Assembly (NCBI GenBank): GCA_005778405.1
Contig: SXOA01000096.1
Coordinates: 1-64,000 of the forward strand
Source of the DNA: Planctomycetaceae bacterium
GTDB lineage: Bacteria > Planctomycetota > Planctomycetia > Pirellulales > Pirellulaceae
Length of the DNA: 64,000 nucleotides
Direction: 5' to 3'
Position numbers and translations under genes: made by a program. The notes beneath the pieces were generated by a model. The model did not search any database, was not told the DNA's origin, and worked only from the letters and a program-made list of their open reading frames with translations. Shown here one piece after another: positions 41,353-51,211 of this stretch. Within the stretch, counting starts at the first letter, position 1. Each line of letters begins with the position of its first letter.

Positions 41353-42564
41353 GTGCTCCCCAGCGCCATCATTCTCGTCCTCGACCGCCTCGGTGCCGGC
41401 TTTCTCGGCCCGTATGGCAATACGTGGGTCGATACACAAAGTTGCAATCGGCTGGCAAGCGCAGGGTTGCTCTGCGAGTTTGCCATGAGCGATTCGCCAG
41501 TTCTGGAGACGGTCTATCGCTCCTATTGGACGGGGCGGCATGCGATGGATTGCCGCCCGGCTGAGGAGACGTTGTCAGAAGCAGCCGGTAAGGCGGGACT
41601 GAAAACCATCCTGCTGACTGACGAACCGCGAGTGGCTGAGCATCCGTTGGCGGCCCCCTTTGCGGAGAAGATTCTGTTGCCGGCGGAAGTGGCAACGATA
41701 GCGGCAAAGGAAATTGATGAGACGCAAATTGCCCGCTTGATCCAGGCCGCGATGGAGGTGATTACCCGCCAGCGGGAGCCATACTTGCTCTGGATTCATT
41801 CCCGCGGCATGTCCGGTGCGTGGGACGCGCCGGTGGAATATCGCAATGCCTTTCGCGACGAAGACGACCCTCACCCGGGCGAGTTCACCGCGCCGCCGCT
41901 GCTCAAAAGGGCAAGTGGCTTCGATCCCGATGAGCTGCTGCGATACGTTCATGCATTCGCCGGCCAGGTGACCGTGATGGACCTCTGCCTCGGCGCGCTT
42001 CTGGATGCGGCTGATGACCATCGTCTGGCCAAGGACACACTGTTCGCCTTTACCTCGCCGCGCGGCTATCCGCTGGGTGAGCACGGTCAGGTCGGGCCGG
42101 TGGAGGACGCGCTGTATGGCGAAGTCCTCAACGTCCCGCTCCTCCTTCGGCTGCCGGGAGGAAGCGGGGCACTGATGCGAACGCAAGAGCTCATCCAGCC
42201 GGGCGATCTCTATGACTTGCTCCGCGGGCAATTCGTCGCCGGCAGTCCTGCGCTGCTGTTGGATATCGCCCTAGGGAGAGACCATTTGCCGCGGGACATC
42301 GCCTGCTCGGTGGCACATGGCGAAAGGGCGATTCGCACCCCGGCCTGGTTCCTGCGAGAAGTGCGCGAGAGTGACGATGAGCCCAGGGTCGAGCTCTTCG
42401 CCAAGTCCGATGATCGCTGGGAAGTGAACGAAGTTGCCAGCCGAGCCGCCGAAGTGGCAAAGGATCTCCTGGGTGCCCTCAACACTTTCGAACTGGCGGC
42501 GCGCGCTGGAAATTTGGCCGAACTATCGCCACTTGCCGATACGCTCTCGGACCAGTGGCGCTAA
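41353..42564 (+). CDS. Sulfatase-fold protein lacking the formylglycine Cys motif
   Basis: 403 aa from GTG 41353. The alkaline-phosphatase/sulfatase fold is recognisable from ILVLDRLGAGFLGPYGN (compare LDDLG...GxYG), TLFAFTSPRGYPLGEHGQ (compare FTSDNG...GEHG) and LNVPLLLRLPGG. Where active sulfatases have C-x-P/A-x-R before the TGR helix, this protein reads DSPVLETVYRSYWTGRHA, so the modifiable Cys or Ser in the motif and the metal-site DD pair are altered (DR). There is no signal peptide, so it is probably cytoplasmic. Hence a non-sulfatase member or a pseudoenzyme. A heptamer array abuts the start and no Shine-Dalgarno is seen, which leaves the start uncertain. Confidence 0.68.
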   Translation: MLPSAIILVLDRLGAGFLGPYGNTWVDTQSCNRLASAGLLCEFAMSDSPVLETVYRSYWTGRHAMDCRPAEETLSEAAGKAGLKTILLTDEPRVAEHPLAAPFAEKILLPAEVATIAAKEIDETQIARLIQAAMEVITRQREPYLLWIHSRGMSGAWDAPVEYRNAFRDEDDPHPGEFTAPPLLKRASGFDPDELLRYVHAFAGQVTVMDLCLGALLDAADDHRLAKDTLFAFTSPRGYPLGEHGQVGPVEDALYGEVLNVPLLLRLPGGSGALMRTQELIQPGDLYDLLRGQFVAGSPALLLDIALGRDHLPRDIACSVAHGERAIRTPAWFLREVRESDDEPRVELFAKSDDRWEVNEVASRAAEVAKDLLGALNTFELAARAGNLAELSPLADTLSDQWR

Positions 42565-42743
42565 ATGAGGCAGCCTACCCCACGAGCTGCTAGCACCCTC
42601 CGATACTTCACAAAACCGCTGTAGGGACATTGCCCCACTCCACCCTATAATCCCGGTCCCAAAGTCACTTTTCATCGGCCTTCGTCCCGGCCAGGATGGC
42701 GGGAGGAGAGTCGCTTAACCGCTCCGCAGAATTCGCAGACCTC

Positions 42744-45700
42744 ATGGCCGGACAAGGAAGTCCCCTGCCGCTGCAGTGCTCGCGCTGGCTTGCCGCGCTT
42801 GTCTGGCTAAGTCTTTGCCTACTCTCCATCCCTACCCTTGCTCAGGAGGAAGCACAGGAGCGGGTTCAGGGAGCCCTCTCCGAAGTCCGCCAGGAAAGTG
42901 TTCTGCGATTGCGTTTGGCCTGGGGTGGGGGCGAGAGTCGAGCCTGGCAGGGAATAATCCGGCTGAGCGAGGGACGGATTTTGGAATTCTCCCCGCTCGG
43001 TCTGGAAGCCGATACGCCCGGTTCGATGTGGCTCACGGAGCAAGGGGACTTGCGGGTCGCTTCGCGCTCGCCGCGCAGCTACGACGGCTGCGACATTACC
43101 ATCGACGCCCCCACGCAGGGACGCATCCTTGTCGAGTTCAATGGATCGGATGGCCAGCCTCTCTCCGTGGTCGAAGTTCAGATTGCCAAAGCCGCCAAAA
43201 CCTTGCAACAGAAAAGCCTCGACGAACAGAAGAACCGCGTCCTCATCCAGCGCCAGCCGGGGGACCAACTGCCCGTGTCGTACGCGCGTGACAATCTGGT
43301 CTTTTCGACCGGCGAGAAGTTCGAATTGTCTGTCACGCCTCGTCCGCTGGAACTCGCCCCCAGCACCAAGTATGTGCTGACCGCGTCCGTTAATTATGCC
43401 CGCACCACGGATGAAGTCTCCGCGGACGAGCGCGAGTTGCGGACGAATGTGGCGGGGGAGCCCGAAGGAGAAACGACTTTCACCATTCCGATGCCGCAGA
43501 GCGAAGGGGTCTATGACATTCGCCTCGCGCTCTATCCCAAGCGGATTACCTCGCCACTGGTGAAAGGCAACGCCCTGGCCGAGCGGCGGGTGCAAGTGGT
43601 GGTGCTGGAGCAGGTGAAAACCGCCCGCAAGACCGACTTTCTGCTCAACCCTTTTGGCTCGCTAACCGGCGAGCCAACGAGTTGGGAGAGCGTGGTGGAA
43701 TTCGACCCTGCCAACCCCCGCTGGTGGGAGAAGATGCCCCGCATCCCGTCGGTCGCCGTGGTTCCCGGCATCACCCTTCCCGGCCTGGGCCAGCAGACTT
43801 ACGGCAGCGGGCAGCCAAGAATTCGAGCCCATCTGGATCAGTCGCTGGTCGAGCTCGTCGGTGGAGCCTGGCAGGCCTATCCGCTGTCCCTCACCAGCAT
43901 TGGCATGCCGCACATCTTGGAAGTGACGTATCCCAGTGACTTGCCGCAAACCTTGCAAATCAGCATTGTCGAACCCAACAGCGCCGGCGAAGTCACCCCC
44001 ATCAGCGTGGATACCGGCATCGACGTCCCGCGGCTGACGACCGATGCCCGCGGCGAATTGCGCAGACACAAAGTCACCTTCTGGCCGCAGACCAAATCTC
44101 CGCTGGTGCTGATGGCCAACCGGCGCGAAGACACTTCCGCGTTCTTCGGCAAGATTCGAGTCCTCGCCGGACCACGCGAGCTCGAATCCGCCCGCATCAC
44201 GCCGGCTGCTCCGCCGCGACTGCTGGCGGCTTCGCTGGACCGGCCGCTGCTTTGCGAAACTTTCTCCGCACCCGAGGCAGTCGACGAAGCCACCGGACGC
44301 AGCCGCCGGGACTGGCTGACGTTTTATCTGGCGGGCAAGCGGCTCATCGAATATTTGGAGCACACTGGCCGTAATGGCGTGGTCCTTTCCGTGGCGGGAG
44401 AAGGGAGCTCTCTTTATCCCAGCGCTCTCTTGCAGCCGACACCACAGTTCGACGGCGGCACTTTCTTTGAAACCGGTCAGGATCCCGCTCGCAAGGACGT
44501 CGTGGAGGTGCTGATGCGGATGTGCGACCGGGCGGGCATTCAGTTCATTCCCGCGATACGCTTCACCACGCCGCTGCCAGAGCTCGAAGAGCTGCTTCGC
44601 GACGAGAGCGCCGATGGAACGGGCATCATTCCCCTCGGACCCGACGGCCGCCCGCTCGCACCGCGGCCCAAGTCGCGCCCTGGTGAAGGCCGGCATTACA
44701 ACCCGCTCGACCCCCGCGTGCAGAAAGCGATGCGCAACGTCGTGCAGGAGATCGCCCAGCGGTATGGTCATCATCCGTCGTTTGGCGGCATTTCCGTTCA
44801 ATTATCCACCGAGGGGTACAGCGTCTTACCCGATGATACAGCCAGTCTGGATGATGCGACTTTTGGCCGCTTCCTCGATGACTCCAGCCTGAGTCTGGGC
44901 GACGAAGGAGAGCGGCGGTTCAGCGCTCGTCTGCGACTGGTGCGCTCGAAAGACGGAATGCGCCCCTGGCAAGATTGGCGGGCCGAGCAATTGGCGACTT
45001 TGTATCGCGAGATGGAGGCTGATATCGCCCGCACTCATGCGGGAGCTAAGCTCTATCTGAACACCAGCGAGCTCTTGGTCACACGTCAACTGGAGCAGAT
45101 GCTCCGGCCAACGTTGCCGCAAGCGGCCGAAGTGCGCGACCCACTCCTGCTGTTCGGCCTCGACCCCCAGCGCTTTGTGGTCAAACAACCCAACATCATC
45201 ATCCCGCGGCCGCAGCACCTGGATGCCAGCTCGGCGGCCGGGCACAACCTGCATGTTCAGTGGAATAAGATGGCCGAGCTCGACGAACTTTTCACCCGCC
45301 CGTCAGCCGCGGCGATTCATTACTACGCCCCCGCGCCCCTCAGGTTGCCGGGCTTTGACAAACAGAGTCCGTTTGGCCCTGATAAGACGCATACTCTGTT
45401 TCTGCCTTCCATCGCCCCCGCCGGCGAACTCGCTCGCCAACCGCTCGTACACAGCCTCGCCACTGCGGACGTGCATACGCTGCTATCCGGCGGTTGGACG
45501 CTGCCGATGGGGCAGGAAGCCGCGGTCGCCGGCATCACGGGCGTTTATCGTCGCCTTCCGGCGGAGACTTTTCGCACCCTGGCACTTCCCGCCGGAGAAG
45601 CCTCCGGCGAACCGCTCGTTGTGCGGGCGTTCACCCGCGGCAACAAGACCTGGTTTTATCTGGTCAACGATTCTCCCTGGCCCCTCAAGGTAGAACTGGA

Positions 45701-46826
45701 GATGGAGTGCCCAGAAATCTTTCAACTTGAGTCCTACGTCGCCGACCGTCCAGGAAAACTGAAGCGCCAGGCGTCGCGCAGCGTCTGGTCCGTGGAGATG
45801 CAGCCGTACGACCTGGTGGGGGGCGAACTTTCCAGCGGCAAGGTAAAGCTGGCGACCTGGCGTGTCACACTCTCGGAACCCGCCGAGCCCGCGCTCCGCG
45901 ATCGCATTCGCGAAGCCTTCATCCGGGCGAGCGCCCTCCGCGAGCCGCAACCGCGGGAAGTGCTGACTAATCCTTCCTTTGAAGTCATCCAGAAGGCGGG
46001 CGGCATTTCCGGTTGGAGTCACGCCACCGGACCGGGGATCGACGTGCGCCTTGAGCCCTCGCAGGGATACAAGAGCGATTACGCCCTCCATTTGGTCAGT
46101 ACGGGCGGGATCAGCAAGGCCGGACATGCGTCGACCGCGCCGGTGATCTGGGTGCGCAGTAATCCGTTCACGGCCACCAAGACCGGACGACTCTCCGTGC
46201 TGGCGTGGGTCCGCGTGGACGACCCGAGCAAACAGCCCAAGCTCCGCCTTGCGGTGGAAGGAAAACTGGACGGCAAGAGTTTCTATCGCCGGGCCAACAT
46301 CGGCGCCAGCGAAGACGGCCATCCGGTCCGCCCGATCCAGAAGGAATGGTCCCCGTACCGTTTCCCTCTCACGGACTTGCCGCTAGATGGGCTGACCGAC
46401 ATTCAGATTGGTTTTGACCTAATGGGAGAGGGGGATGTCTACATCGATCAAGTCAGCGTCTATGACCTCTGGTTCGCCGACAACGAGCGGGACGAGTTAC
46501 TCAAAAACATTGCCACCGCCGACGATCAGCTTTCCAGTGGCCAGGTCGCGGACTGCGAGCGGTTCCTCAGCAGTTATTGGAGCCACTTTCTGCAAGATCA
46601 CGTTCCGCTGTCCGCGCCGCGCGTTGCCACCGCTCCCCCCAATCGGCCAACATCGCCGGCCGATGTCTCGCCACTGGTCGCCCCACCCCCTCGCCGCGGT
46701 CCTTTTGCCAAGCGGCCTGCTGACGGACCACCCGATCCTGCCGAGGCCGAAGTCGCCGAAAAGCCCGACAAACCGGGCATGATGGAACGCATGAAGGGCT
46801 GGCTACCGAAGAACCCATTCCGGTAA
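42744..46826 (+). CDS. Large secreted protein with a glycoside-hydrolase-like central barrel
   Basis: 1360 aa from the ATG at 42744, which opens a good signal peptide (WLAALVWLSLCLLSIPTLAQ); an ATG at 42696 is an alternative. The N-terminal 480 residues are beta-rich. The middle (about 500-850) has the alternating pattern of a TIM barrel similar to family-10-like hypothetical hydrolases (GNGVVLSVAGEGSSLYPS, MCDRAGIQFIPAIRFTTPL, AQRYGHHPSFGGISVQLSTE, GAKLYLNTSELLV). A beta-sandwich region (about 1100-1250) reads like a carbohydrate-binding module (EVLTNPSFEVIQKAGGISGW, VYIDQVSVYDLW). The last 70 residues are Pro-rich and basic. Probably an envelope or extracellular polysaccharide-acting protein; catalytic residues cannot be fixed by eye. 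Confidence 0.65.
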   Translation: MAGQGSPLPLQCSRWLAALVWLSLCLLSIPTLAQEEAQERVQGALSEVRQESVLRLRLAWGGGESRAWQGIIRLSEGRILEFSPLGLEADTPGSMWLTEQGDLRVASRSPRSYDGCDITIDAPTQGRILVEFNGSDGQPLSVVEVQIAKAAKTLQQKSLDEQKNRVLIQRQPGDQLPVSYARDNLVFSTGEKFELSVTPRPLELAPSTKYVLTASVNYARTTDEVSADERELRTNVAGEPEGETTFTIPMPQSEGVYDIRLALYPKRITSPLVKGNALAERRVQVVVLEQVKTARKTDFLLNPFGSLTGEPTSWESVVEFDPANPRWWEKMPRIPSVAVVPGITLPGLGQQTYGSGQPRIRAHLDQSLVELVGGAWQAYPLSLTSIGMPHILEVTYPSDLPQTLQISIVEPNSAGEVTPISVDTGIDVPRLTTDARGELRRHKVTFWPQTKSPLVLMANRREDTSAFFGKIRVLAGPRELESARITPAAPPRLLAASLDRPLLCETFSAPEAVDEATGRSRRDWLTFYLAGKRLIEYLEHTGRNGVVLSVAGEGSSLYPSALLQPTPQFDGGTFFETGQDPARKDVVEVLMRMCDRAGIQFIPAIRFTTPLPELEELLRDESADGTGIIPLGPDGRPLAPRPKSRPGEGRHYNPLDPRVQKAMRNVVQEIAQRYGHHPSFGGISVQLSTEGYSVLPDDTASLDDATFGRFLDDSSLSLGDEGERRFSARLRLVRSKDGMRPWQDWRAEQLATLYREMEADIARTHAGAKLYLNTSELLVTRQLEQMLRPTLPQAAEVRDPLLLFGLDPQRFVVKQPNIIIPRPQHLDASSAAGHNLHVQWNKMAELDELFTRPSAAAIHYYAPAPLRLPGFDKQSPFGPDKTHTLFLPSIAPAGELARQPLVHSLATADVHTLLSGGWTLPMGQEAAVAGITGVYRRLPAETFRTLALPAGEASGEPLVVRAFTRGNKTWFYLVNDSPWPLKVELEMECPEIFQLESYVADRPGKLKRQASRSVWSVEMQPYDLVGGELSSGKVKLATWRVTLSEPAEPALRDRIREAFIRASALREPQPREVLTNPSFEVIQKAGGISGWSHATGPGIDVRLEPSQGYKSDYALHLVSTGGISKAGHASTAPVIWVRSNPFTATKTGRLSVLAWVRVDDPSKQPKLRLAVEGKLDGKSFYRRANIGASEDGHPVRPIQKEWSPYRFPLTDLPLDGLTDIQIGFDLMGEGDVYIDQVSVYDLWFADNERDELLKNIATADDQLSSGQVADCERFLSSYWSHFLQDHVPLSAPRVATAPPNRPTSPADVSPLVAPPPRRGPFAKRPADGPPDPAEAEVAEKPDKPGMMERMKGWLPKNPFR

Positions 46827-46961
46827 GTTAGGCTCCCGATATTCTGTTGACGTGTCGGGTATCATGCTGTTCGGCAGCCTTGGTGCGATTTTTCCAGAAA
46901 TTGCGAGTTGATCGGTGGACAATCAGCTCCGCCAGCCGGTTAGATTCTTATGGGGCCGATT

Positions 46962-47609
46962 ATGCCCGAACCTCCAGACGAGACCGGTGCGTTGGTGCGC
47001 AAAGCAGAACAAGGGGATCTTGCGGCGCTCGCCGAGTTGTTTGAGCAGTATCGCGCGCGGCTCAAGCAGATGGTGCTGTTCCGATTGGACCGCCGGCTGC
47101 AAGGGAGAGTGGATGCTTCGGACGTGTTGCAGGACGCTTATGTCGATGTCTCCCGCCGCTTGCCCGAATACGTGAGCAAGCCCGAGTTGCCCCTCTTTCT
47201 TTGGATGCGGTTCCTGGTGGCGCAGCGGCTGATTGATGTGCATCGCCAGCATTTGGGCGCGGCGATGCGCGACGCCGGCCAGGAAGTTTCCCTCTATCGT
47301 GGGGCGATGCCGCAGGCAACGTCTCTGTCTCTCGCCGCGCAGCTTCTGGGTCGGCTTACGACTGCCAGTCAGGCAGCGATGCGGGCCGAGACGCAGGTGC
47401 AGGTCCAGGAAGCACTGAACAACATGGACCCCATCGATCGCGAAGTGCTGGCCCTTCGCCATTTCGAGATGCTCTCTAATGAGGAAGTGGCTCATGAACT
47501 GGGCATCAAGAAGTCGGCAGCCAGCAACCGCTATATCCGAGCTCTCAAACGCCTCAAGTCCATCTTAACGGCCTACTCAGGAATGGCACCCGACGAGAAA
47601 TCCTCATGA
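46962..47609 (+). CDS. ECF-type RNA polymerase sigma factor
   Basis: 215 aa from the ATG at 46962 (GGGG lies six bases upstream; an ATG at 46950 is possible). Region 2 is DLAALAELFEQYRARLKQMV through RVDASDVLQDAYVDVSRRLPEY, the planctomycete ECF form with DASDVLQD. Region 4 is EALNNMDPIDREVLALRHFE then EEVAHELGIKKSAASNRYIR, a sigma-70 region 4 HTH. No anti-sigma factor is seen. The stop overlaps the start of the kinase gene by four bases (ATGA), so the kinase may control this sigma factor, as proposed for ECF groups linked to Ser/Thr kinases (inference from context). Confidence 0.92.
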   Translation: MPEPPDETGALVRKAEQGDLAALAELFEQYRARLKQMVLFRLDRRLQGRVDASDVLQDAYVDVSRRLPEYVSKPELPLFLWMRFLVAQRLIDVHRQHLGAAMRDAGQEVSLYRGAMPQATSLSLAAQLLGRLTTASQAAMRAETQVQVQEALNNMDPIDREVLALRHFEMLSNEEVAHELGIKKSAASNRYIRALKRLKSILTAYSGMAPDEKSS

Positions 47610-50600
47610 GCGACGAAAGCTTGAACGAAGATCCGTTGGGCGCGCTCGCCGAGGAATTCGTGGAGCGCTTTCGTCGCGGTGAGCGGCCGGCGCTGACGGA
47701 GTTCACCACCCGCCATCCGGAACTTGCCGCGGACATCCGTGAGCTGTTTCCGGCCCTCGTCATGATGGAGGAGGTCCGTCCCGAACATGCCGAATCGACC
47801 GACGCCTTCGATCGGAGCGGTCCCCGCACTTCCACTGGCCAGCGCATCGAGCGCCTGGGCGACTATCGCATTCTTCGCGAAGTGGGTCGCGGCGGTATGG
47901 GCATCGTCTACGAAGCGGAACAAGAATCCCTCGGCCGCCACGTCGCCCTCAAGGTGCTGCCGGTGCACGCCATGCTCGACCTTCGCCGTGTCCAAAGGTT
48001 TCAGCGCGAGGCCCGCGCGGCAGCCCGCCTGCACCACACCAACATCGTCCCGGTCTTCGGCGTCGGCGCGCAGGACGGGCTGCACTATTTCGTCATGCAG
48101 TTCATTCATGGGCTCGGACTTGACGGCGTGCTCGTGGAACTCAAGCGGCTGCGAAAGGCCAAAAGCGAGACGGTCAGTGGGCCGGTTCGGCAGGGGTCTG
48201 ACGCCGGCGGAGTATCGCAGGTCACCGCGACTCTTCTGAGTGGTAAAGCTCGGCCGGCGACGGGCCAGAACTCCGCTTCCCGTGGAAAATTCGCCGACGA
48301 GTTGACCACTGCTACCATCTCGCCGCGCCCCGCGCCATCAACAGCCGCACCCGCGGCCCACGCCCCCTTCTCTCCCGCCGACAGTTCGACGGCTCATCTG
48401 CCGGGACGGCAGGAAAATGCCTCGCTGTCGAATACAGGTCATCTGTACTGGCTGAGCGTGGCGCGGATTGGCGCGCAGGTGGCCGACGCCTTGGCGTATG
48501 CCAATGGCCAGGGTGTGCTGCATCGCGACATCAAGCCGGCGAACCTGCTGCTCGATACCCAGGGGATTGTGTGGGTGGCCGATTTCGGCCTCGCGAAAGA
48601 CCTCGACAGTGCCGACCTGACGCACACCGGCGACATTGTGGGAACGCTCCGCTATCTGGCCCCCGAGCGACTCAAGGGAGAATCCGACGCGCGGAGTGAC
48701 ATCTACAGCCTGGGAGCGACACTGTACGAAATGCTCACGCTCCGCCCCTGCTTCGAAGAAACCGACCGCAACCAGCTAGTGTCCAAAGTCGCGCAAGCGG
48801 AACCCGCTTTGCCGCGGTCGATCGACCCCACGATTCCGCTCGATCTGGAAACTATCGTGCTCAAGGCCATCTCCAAGGCTCCAACGGATCGCTATGCCAC
48901 TGCCGAAGAACTGGCGGCCGATCTGCGGCGGTTTCTCGAGGACAAGCCGATCCGGGCGCGGCGAATGGGAGCGGTCGAGAGGCTATGGCGCTGGCGACGG
49001 CGTAATCCTGTTGTGGCCGGATTGACGATCACGGTGGCTCTGGTGCTCGTGGGGGCCGTAGTCCTGCTGTCGATTGCCAATTCTCGGATTCGCGGCGAAA
49101 CCGCCCTGAAAGTAGTCGCCCTGGATCAGGCTCGTCAGCAGGAGGGGCTGGCAAAGCGAACTGCGGCCGAACGCGAAGAGCAGCGGCGCATCGCCGTAGA
49201 GAACGAACTACTGGCGCGGCGGCGGTTCTATGCGGCCCAAATGAACCTGGCGGATCAGGCCCATTTGCGCGGCCAGTTGGCCCGCGTACTCGACCTGCTC
49301 GAGAGCCAGCGGCCACCGCCGGAGGGGCCCGACCTGCGCGGTTTCGAATGGCATTACCTGTGGCGAGAAATCCACCGCGGACTGCATGCTTCGTTTCGCC
49401 AATCCGATGGGGAAATCTGGTGCCTGGAGTTCTCTCCCGCCGGCGACACGCTGGCGGTCGGCAGCAAAGCCGGCGGAGACGACGGCAGATATGGGGCCCT
49501 CAAGCTGTGGGATGTGCAGAGCGGCGAACTTCAGGCTGCGCTGCTGGATCCTGGCCTGGATGTTGTTTCGGGGATCGACTTCTCGCCTGATGGAAAGCTT
49601 TTGGCCAGTGGCTCGGCAGATGAAGAAATCCGCATCTGGGACGTCGCGAAACGGAAAGTGATCACCCACCTCAACGTAGGAGATGTCATTCGTTCGCTCC
49701 GCTGGTCGCGGGACGGCGATCTCATCGCGGTGGGCTGCGAGCAGGGCTCGGTGCAAGTCTATGACACCAAAACCTGGAAGCAGAAGGCCTTGATCCACGA
49801 GCTCAAAAGTCCTGTGCTGGGGCTCGCCTTTCTGTCCGATGGCAAGCGTCTGGCTTCCGCCGTCGCCTGGTCCGGGCCACGCGAAAGGACCGTCATCCAT
49901 GACCTCACCCAATCGCCGCCGCAGCTTGTGCACAGTTTTCCAAACAATTTCGTCACCGCTGCGTCTCCGCTGGACGATTCGATTGCCGCTTATGACCGCA
50001 ATGGCGTGGTCGAAATCTGGATACCGGGTGCCAAGGACGAACGCCAGAAGATTGCCACCCCGGCCGGTTGGCTCAACAACTTGCGGTTCTCTGCCGACGG
50101 CAATCGAATTGCCACCGCAGGATTTGAGGATCGTGTGGCCTCGATCTGGGACCGCAAATCGGCCCAGGCAGTGATGCGAGGCCCACACTCCTTTGCGGTT
50201 CAGGCCGTGGCCATTGATCCCAAGGGGCGCTACTGGGCATCGGCCAGCATCGACGGCGAGGTCAAGATCTGGCACTATGAACGGCCCGCGGAGCCCTCCT
50301 TCATCCGCCGAGAACCGGACATTCTACGGGTCTTCACTCTGCCCGATGGAACGCTCATTCTCGGCAGCGATGCTCCGGCGGAAGGCCGCGATGTGCAATC
50401 CGGCGCTGCGCGTGTCGTTGCCCCCGTGCCATATCTCCGCCGCGTTTCCGCGGAAGGCAATGTGCTGGTTGCCGCCCTGCCAGCCTTCGAGGGCAAACCG
50501 GCTGAAACCATCCAGGTCTGGAATCGGGATTCGGGCAAGATGCAGCATGTCTGGCAACTGCCGGATCCGAAGGCCCTGTATTACGGCTGCATCGCCGTTT

Positions 50601-51193
50601 CCAAGACCGGCCGGCTGCTGGCGACCCGCTCGGAGGATCATCCGATCCGCATCTGGGATTTGTCGGGCCCCAAGCCGCGCCAACTCCCCACGCAAACCGC
50701 CTTTTGCATGACGATGGCCTTTTCGCCCGACGAGCGGCTGCTCGCGGCGGCTTGCCAGTTCGGCCGCGTCAAAATGTGGGACGTGGAAAAGGGACAGGAG
50801 ATGCCGGAGCTGCAAGGCTACGAATCGGGTTCCGACTGGGCACACGCAGTTTGCTTTTCCAGCGATGGCAAACTCGTCGCGGCCGGTAACAGCTCCGGCA
50901 TGGTGCAAGTTTGGGATGTCGCCACCAGCCGGCTCAAGTCCAAACTCAAGGGGCACCTGGGGGAAATCCGCGATTTGGCGTTCTTTCCCGGCTCCCGCCG
51001 CCTGGCCGTCGCCAGCGTGGATTCCATCCAGCTTTGGGACGCCGAACTGGGCCAGGAGTTGATCTCCCTCAGCGCTGCAGGAGACAGAATCACCCAGCTC
51101 GCCATCACGCCCGATGGCCAAAACCTGGTCTCGCATCACAACAGCGGCAGTGTGCGGATTTGGCGATCAAGCGGTCAAGCAACCGGGCCCTAG
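47606..51193 (+). CDS. Transmembrane Ser/Thr protein kinase with C-terminal WD40 repeats
   Basis: 1195 aa. An acidic N-terminal 85 residues is followed by a Hanks-type kinase: GRGGMGIVYEAE, Lys116 in VALKVL, HRDIKPANLL (Asp308), DFGLAKD, then GTLRYLAPERLKGESDARSDIYSLG. An unusual 95-residue Ala/Ser/Thr/Pro-rich insertion (about 182-277) lies between the hinge and the HRD loop. One membrane helix (about 472-492, AGLTITVALVLVGAVVLLSI) precedes a coiled coil and a WD40 region (about 575-1195) with FSPDGKLLASGSADEEIRIWD-type blades, enough for two propellers. The kinase domain is cytoplasmic and the WD40 part is probably periplasmic. Translationally coupled to the ECF sigma factor upstream. Confidence 0.93.
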   Translation: MSDESLNEDPLGALAEEFVERFRRGERPALTEFTTRHPELAADIRELFPALVMMEEVRPEHAESTDAFDRSGPRTSTGQRIERLGDYRILREVGRGGMGIVYEAEQESLGRHVALKVLPVHAMLDLRRVQRFQREARAAARLHHTNIVPVFGVGAQDGLHYFVMQFIHGLGLDGVLVELKRLRKAKSETVSGPVRQGSDAGGVSQVTATLLSGKARPATGQNSASRGKFADELTTATISPRPAPSTAAPAAHAPFSPADSSTAHLPGRQENASLSNTGHLYWLSVARIGAQVADALAYANGQGVLHRDIKPANLLLDTQGIVWVADFGLAKDLDSADLTHTGDIVGTLRYLAPERLKGESDARSDIYSLGATLYEMLTLRPCFEETDRNQLVSKVAQAEPALPRSIDPTIPLDLETIVLKAISKAPTDRYATAEELAADLRRFLEDKPIRARRMGAVERLWRWRRRNPVVAGLTITVALVLVGAVVLLSIANSRIRGETALKVVALDQARQQEGLAKRTAAEREEQRRIAVENELLARRRFYAAQMNLADQAHLRGQLARVLDLLESQRPPPEGPDLRGFEWHYLWREIHRGLHASFRQSDGEIWCLEFSPAGDTLAVGSKAGGDDGRYGALKLWDVQSGELQAALLDPGLDVVSGIDFSPDGKLLASGSADEEIRIWDVAKRKVITHLNVGDVIRSLRWSRDGDLIAVGCEQGSVQVYDTKTWKQKALIHELKSPVLGLAFLSDGKRLASAVAWSGPRERTVIHDLTQSPPQLVHSFPNNFVTAASPLDDSIAAYDRNGVVEIWIPGAKDERQKIATPAGWLNNLRFSADGNRIATAGFEDRVASIWDRKSAQAVMRGPHSFAVQAVAIDPKGRYWASASIDGEVKIWHYERPAEPSFIRREPDILRVFTLPDGTLILGSDAPAEGRDVQSGAARVVAPVPYLRRVSAEGNVLVAALPAFEGKPAETIQVWNRDSGKMQHVWQLPDPKALYYGCIAVSKTGRLLATRSEDHPIRIWDLSGPKPRQLPTQTAFCMTMAFSPDERLLAAACQFGRVKMWDVEKGQEMPELQGYESGSDWAHAVCFSSDGKLVAAGNSSGMVQVWDVATSRLKSKLKGHLGEIRDLAFFPGSRRLAVASVDSIQLWDAELGQELISLSAAGDRITQLAITPDGQNLVSHHNSGSVRIWRSSGQATGP

Positions 51194-51211
51194 CTCCCGG
51201 GTGCTGATCAC

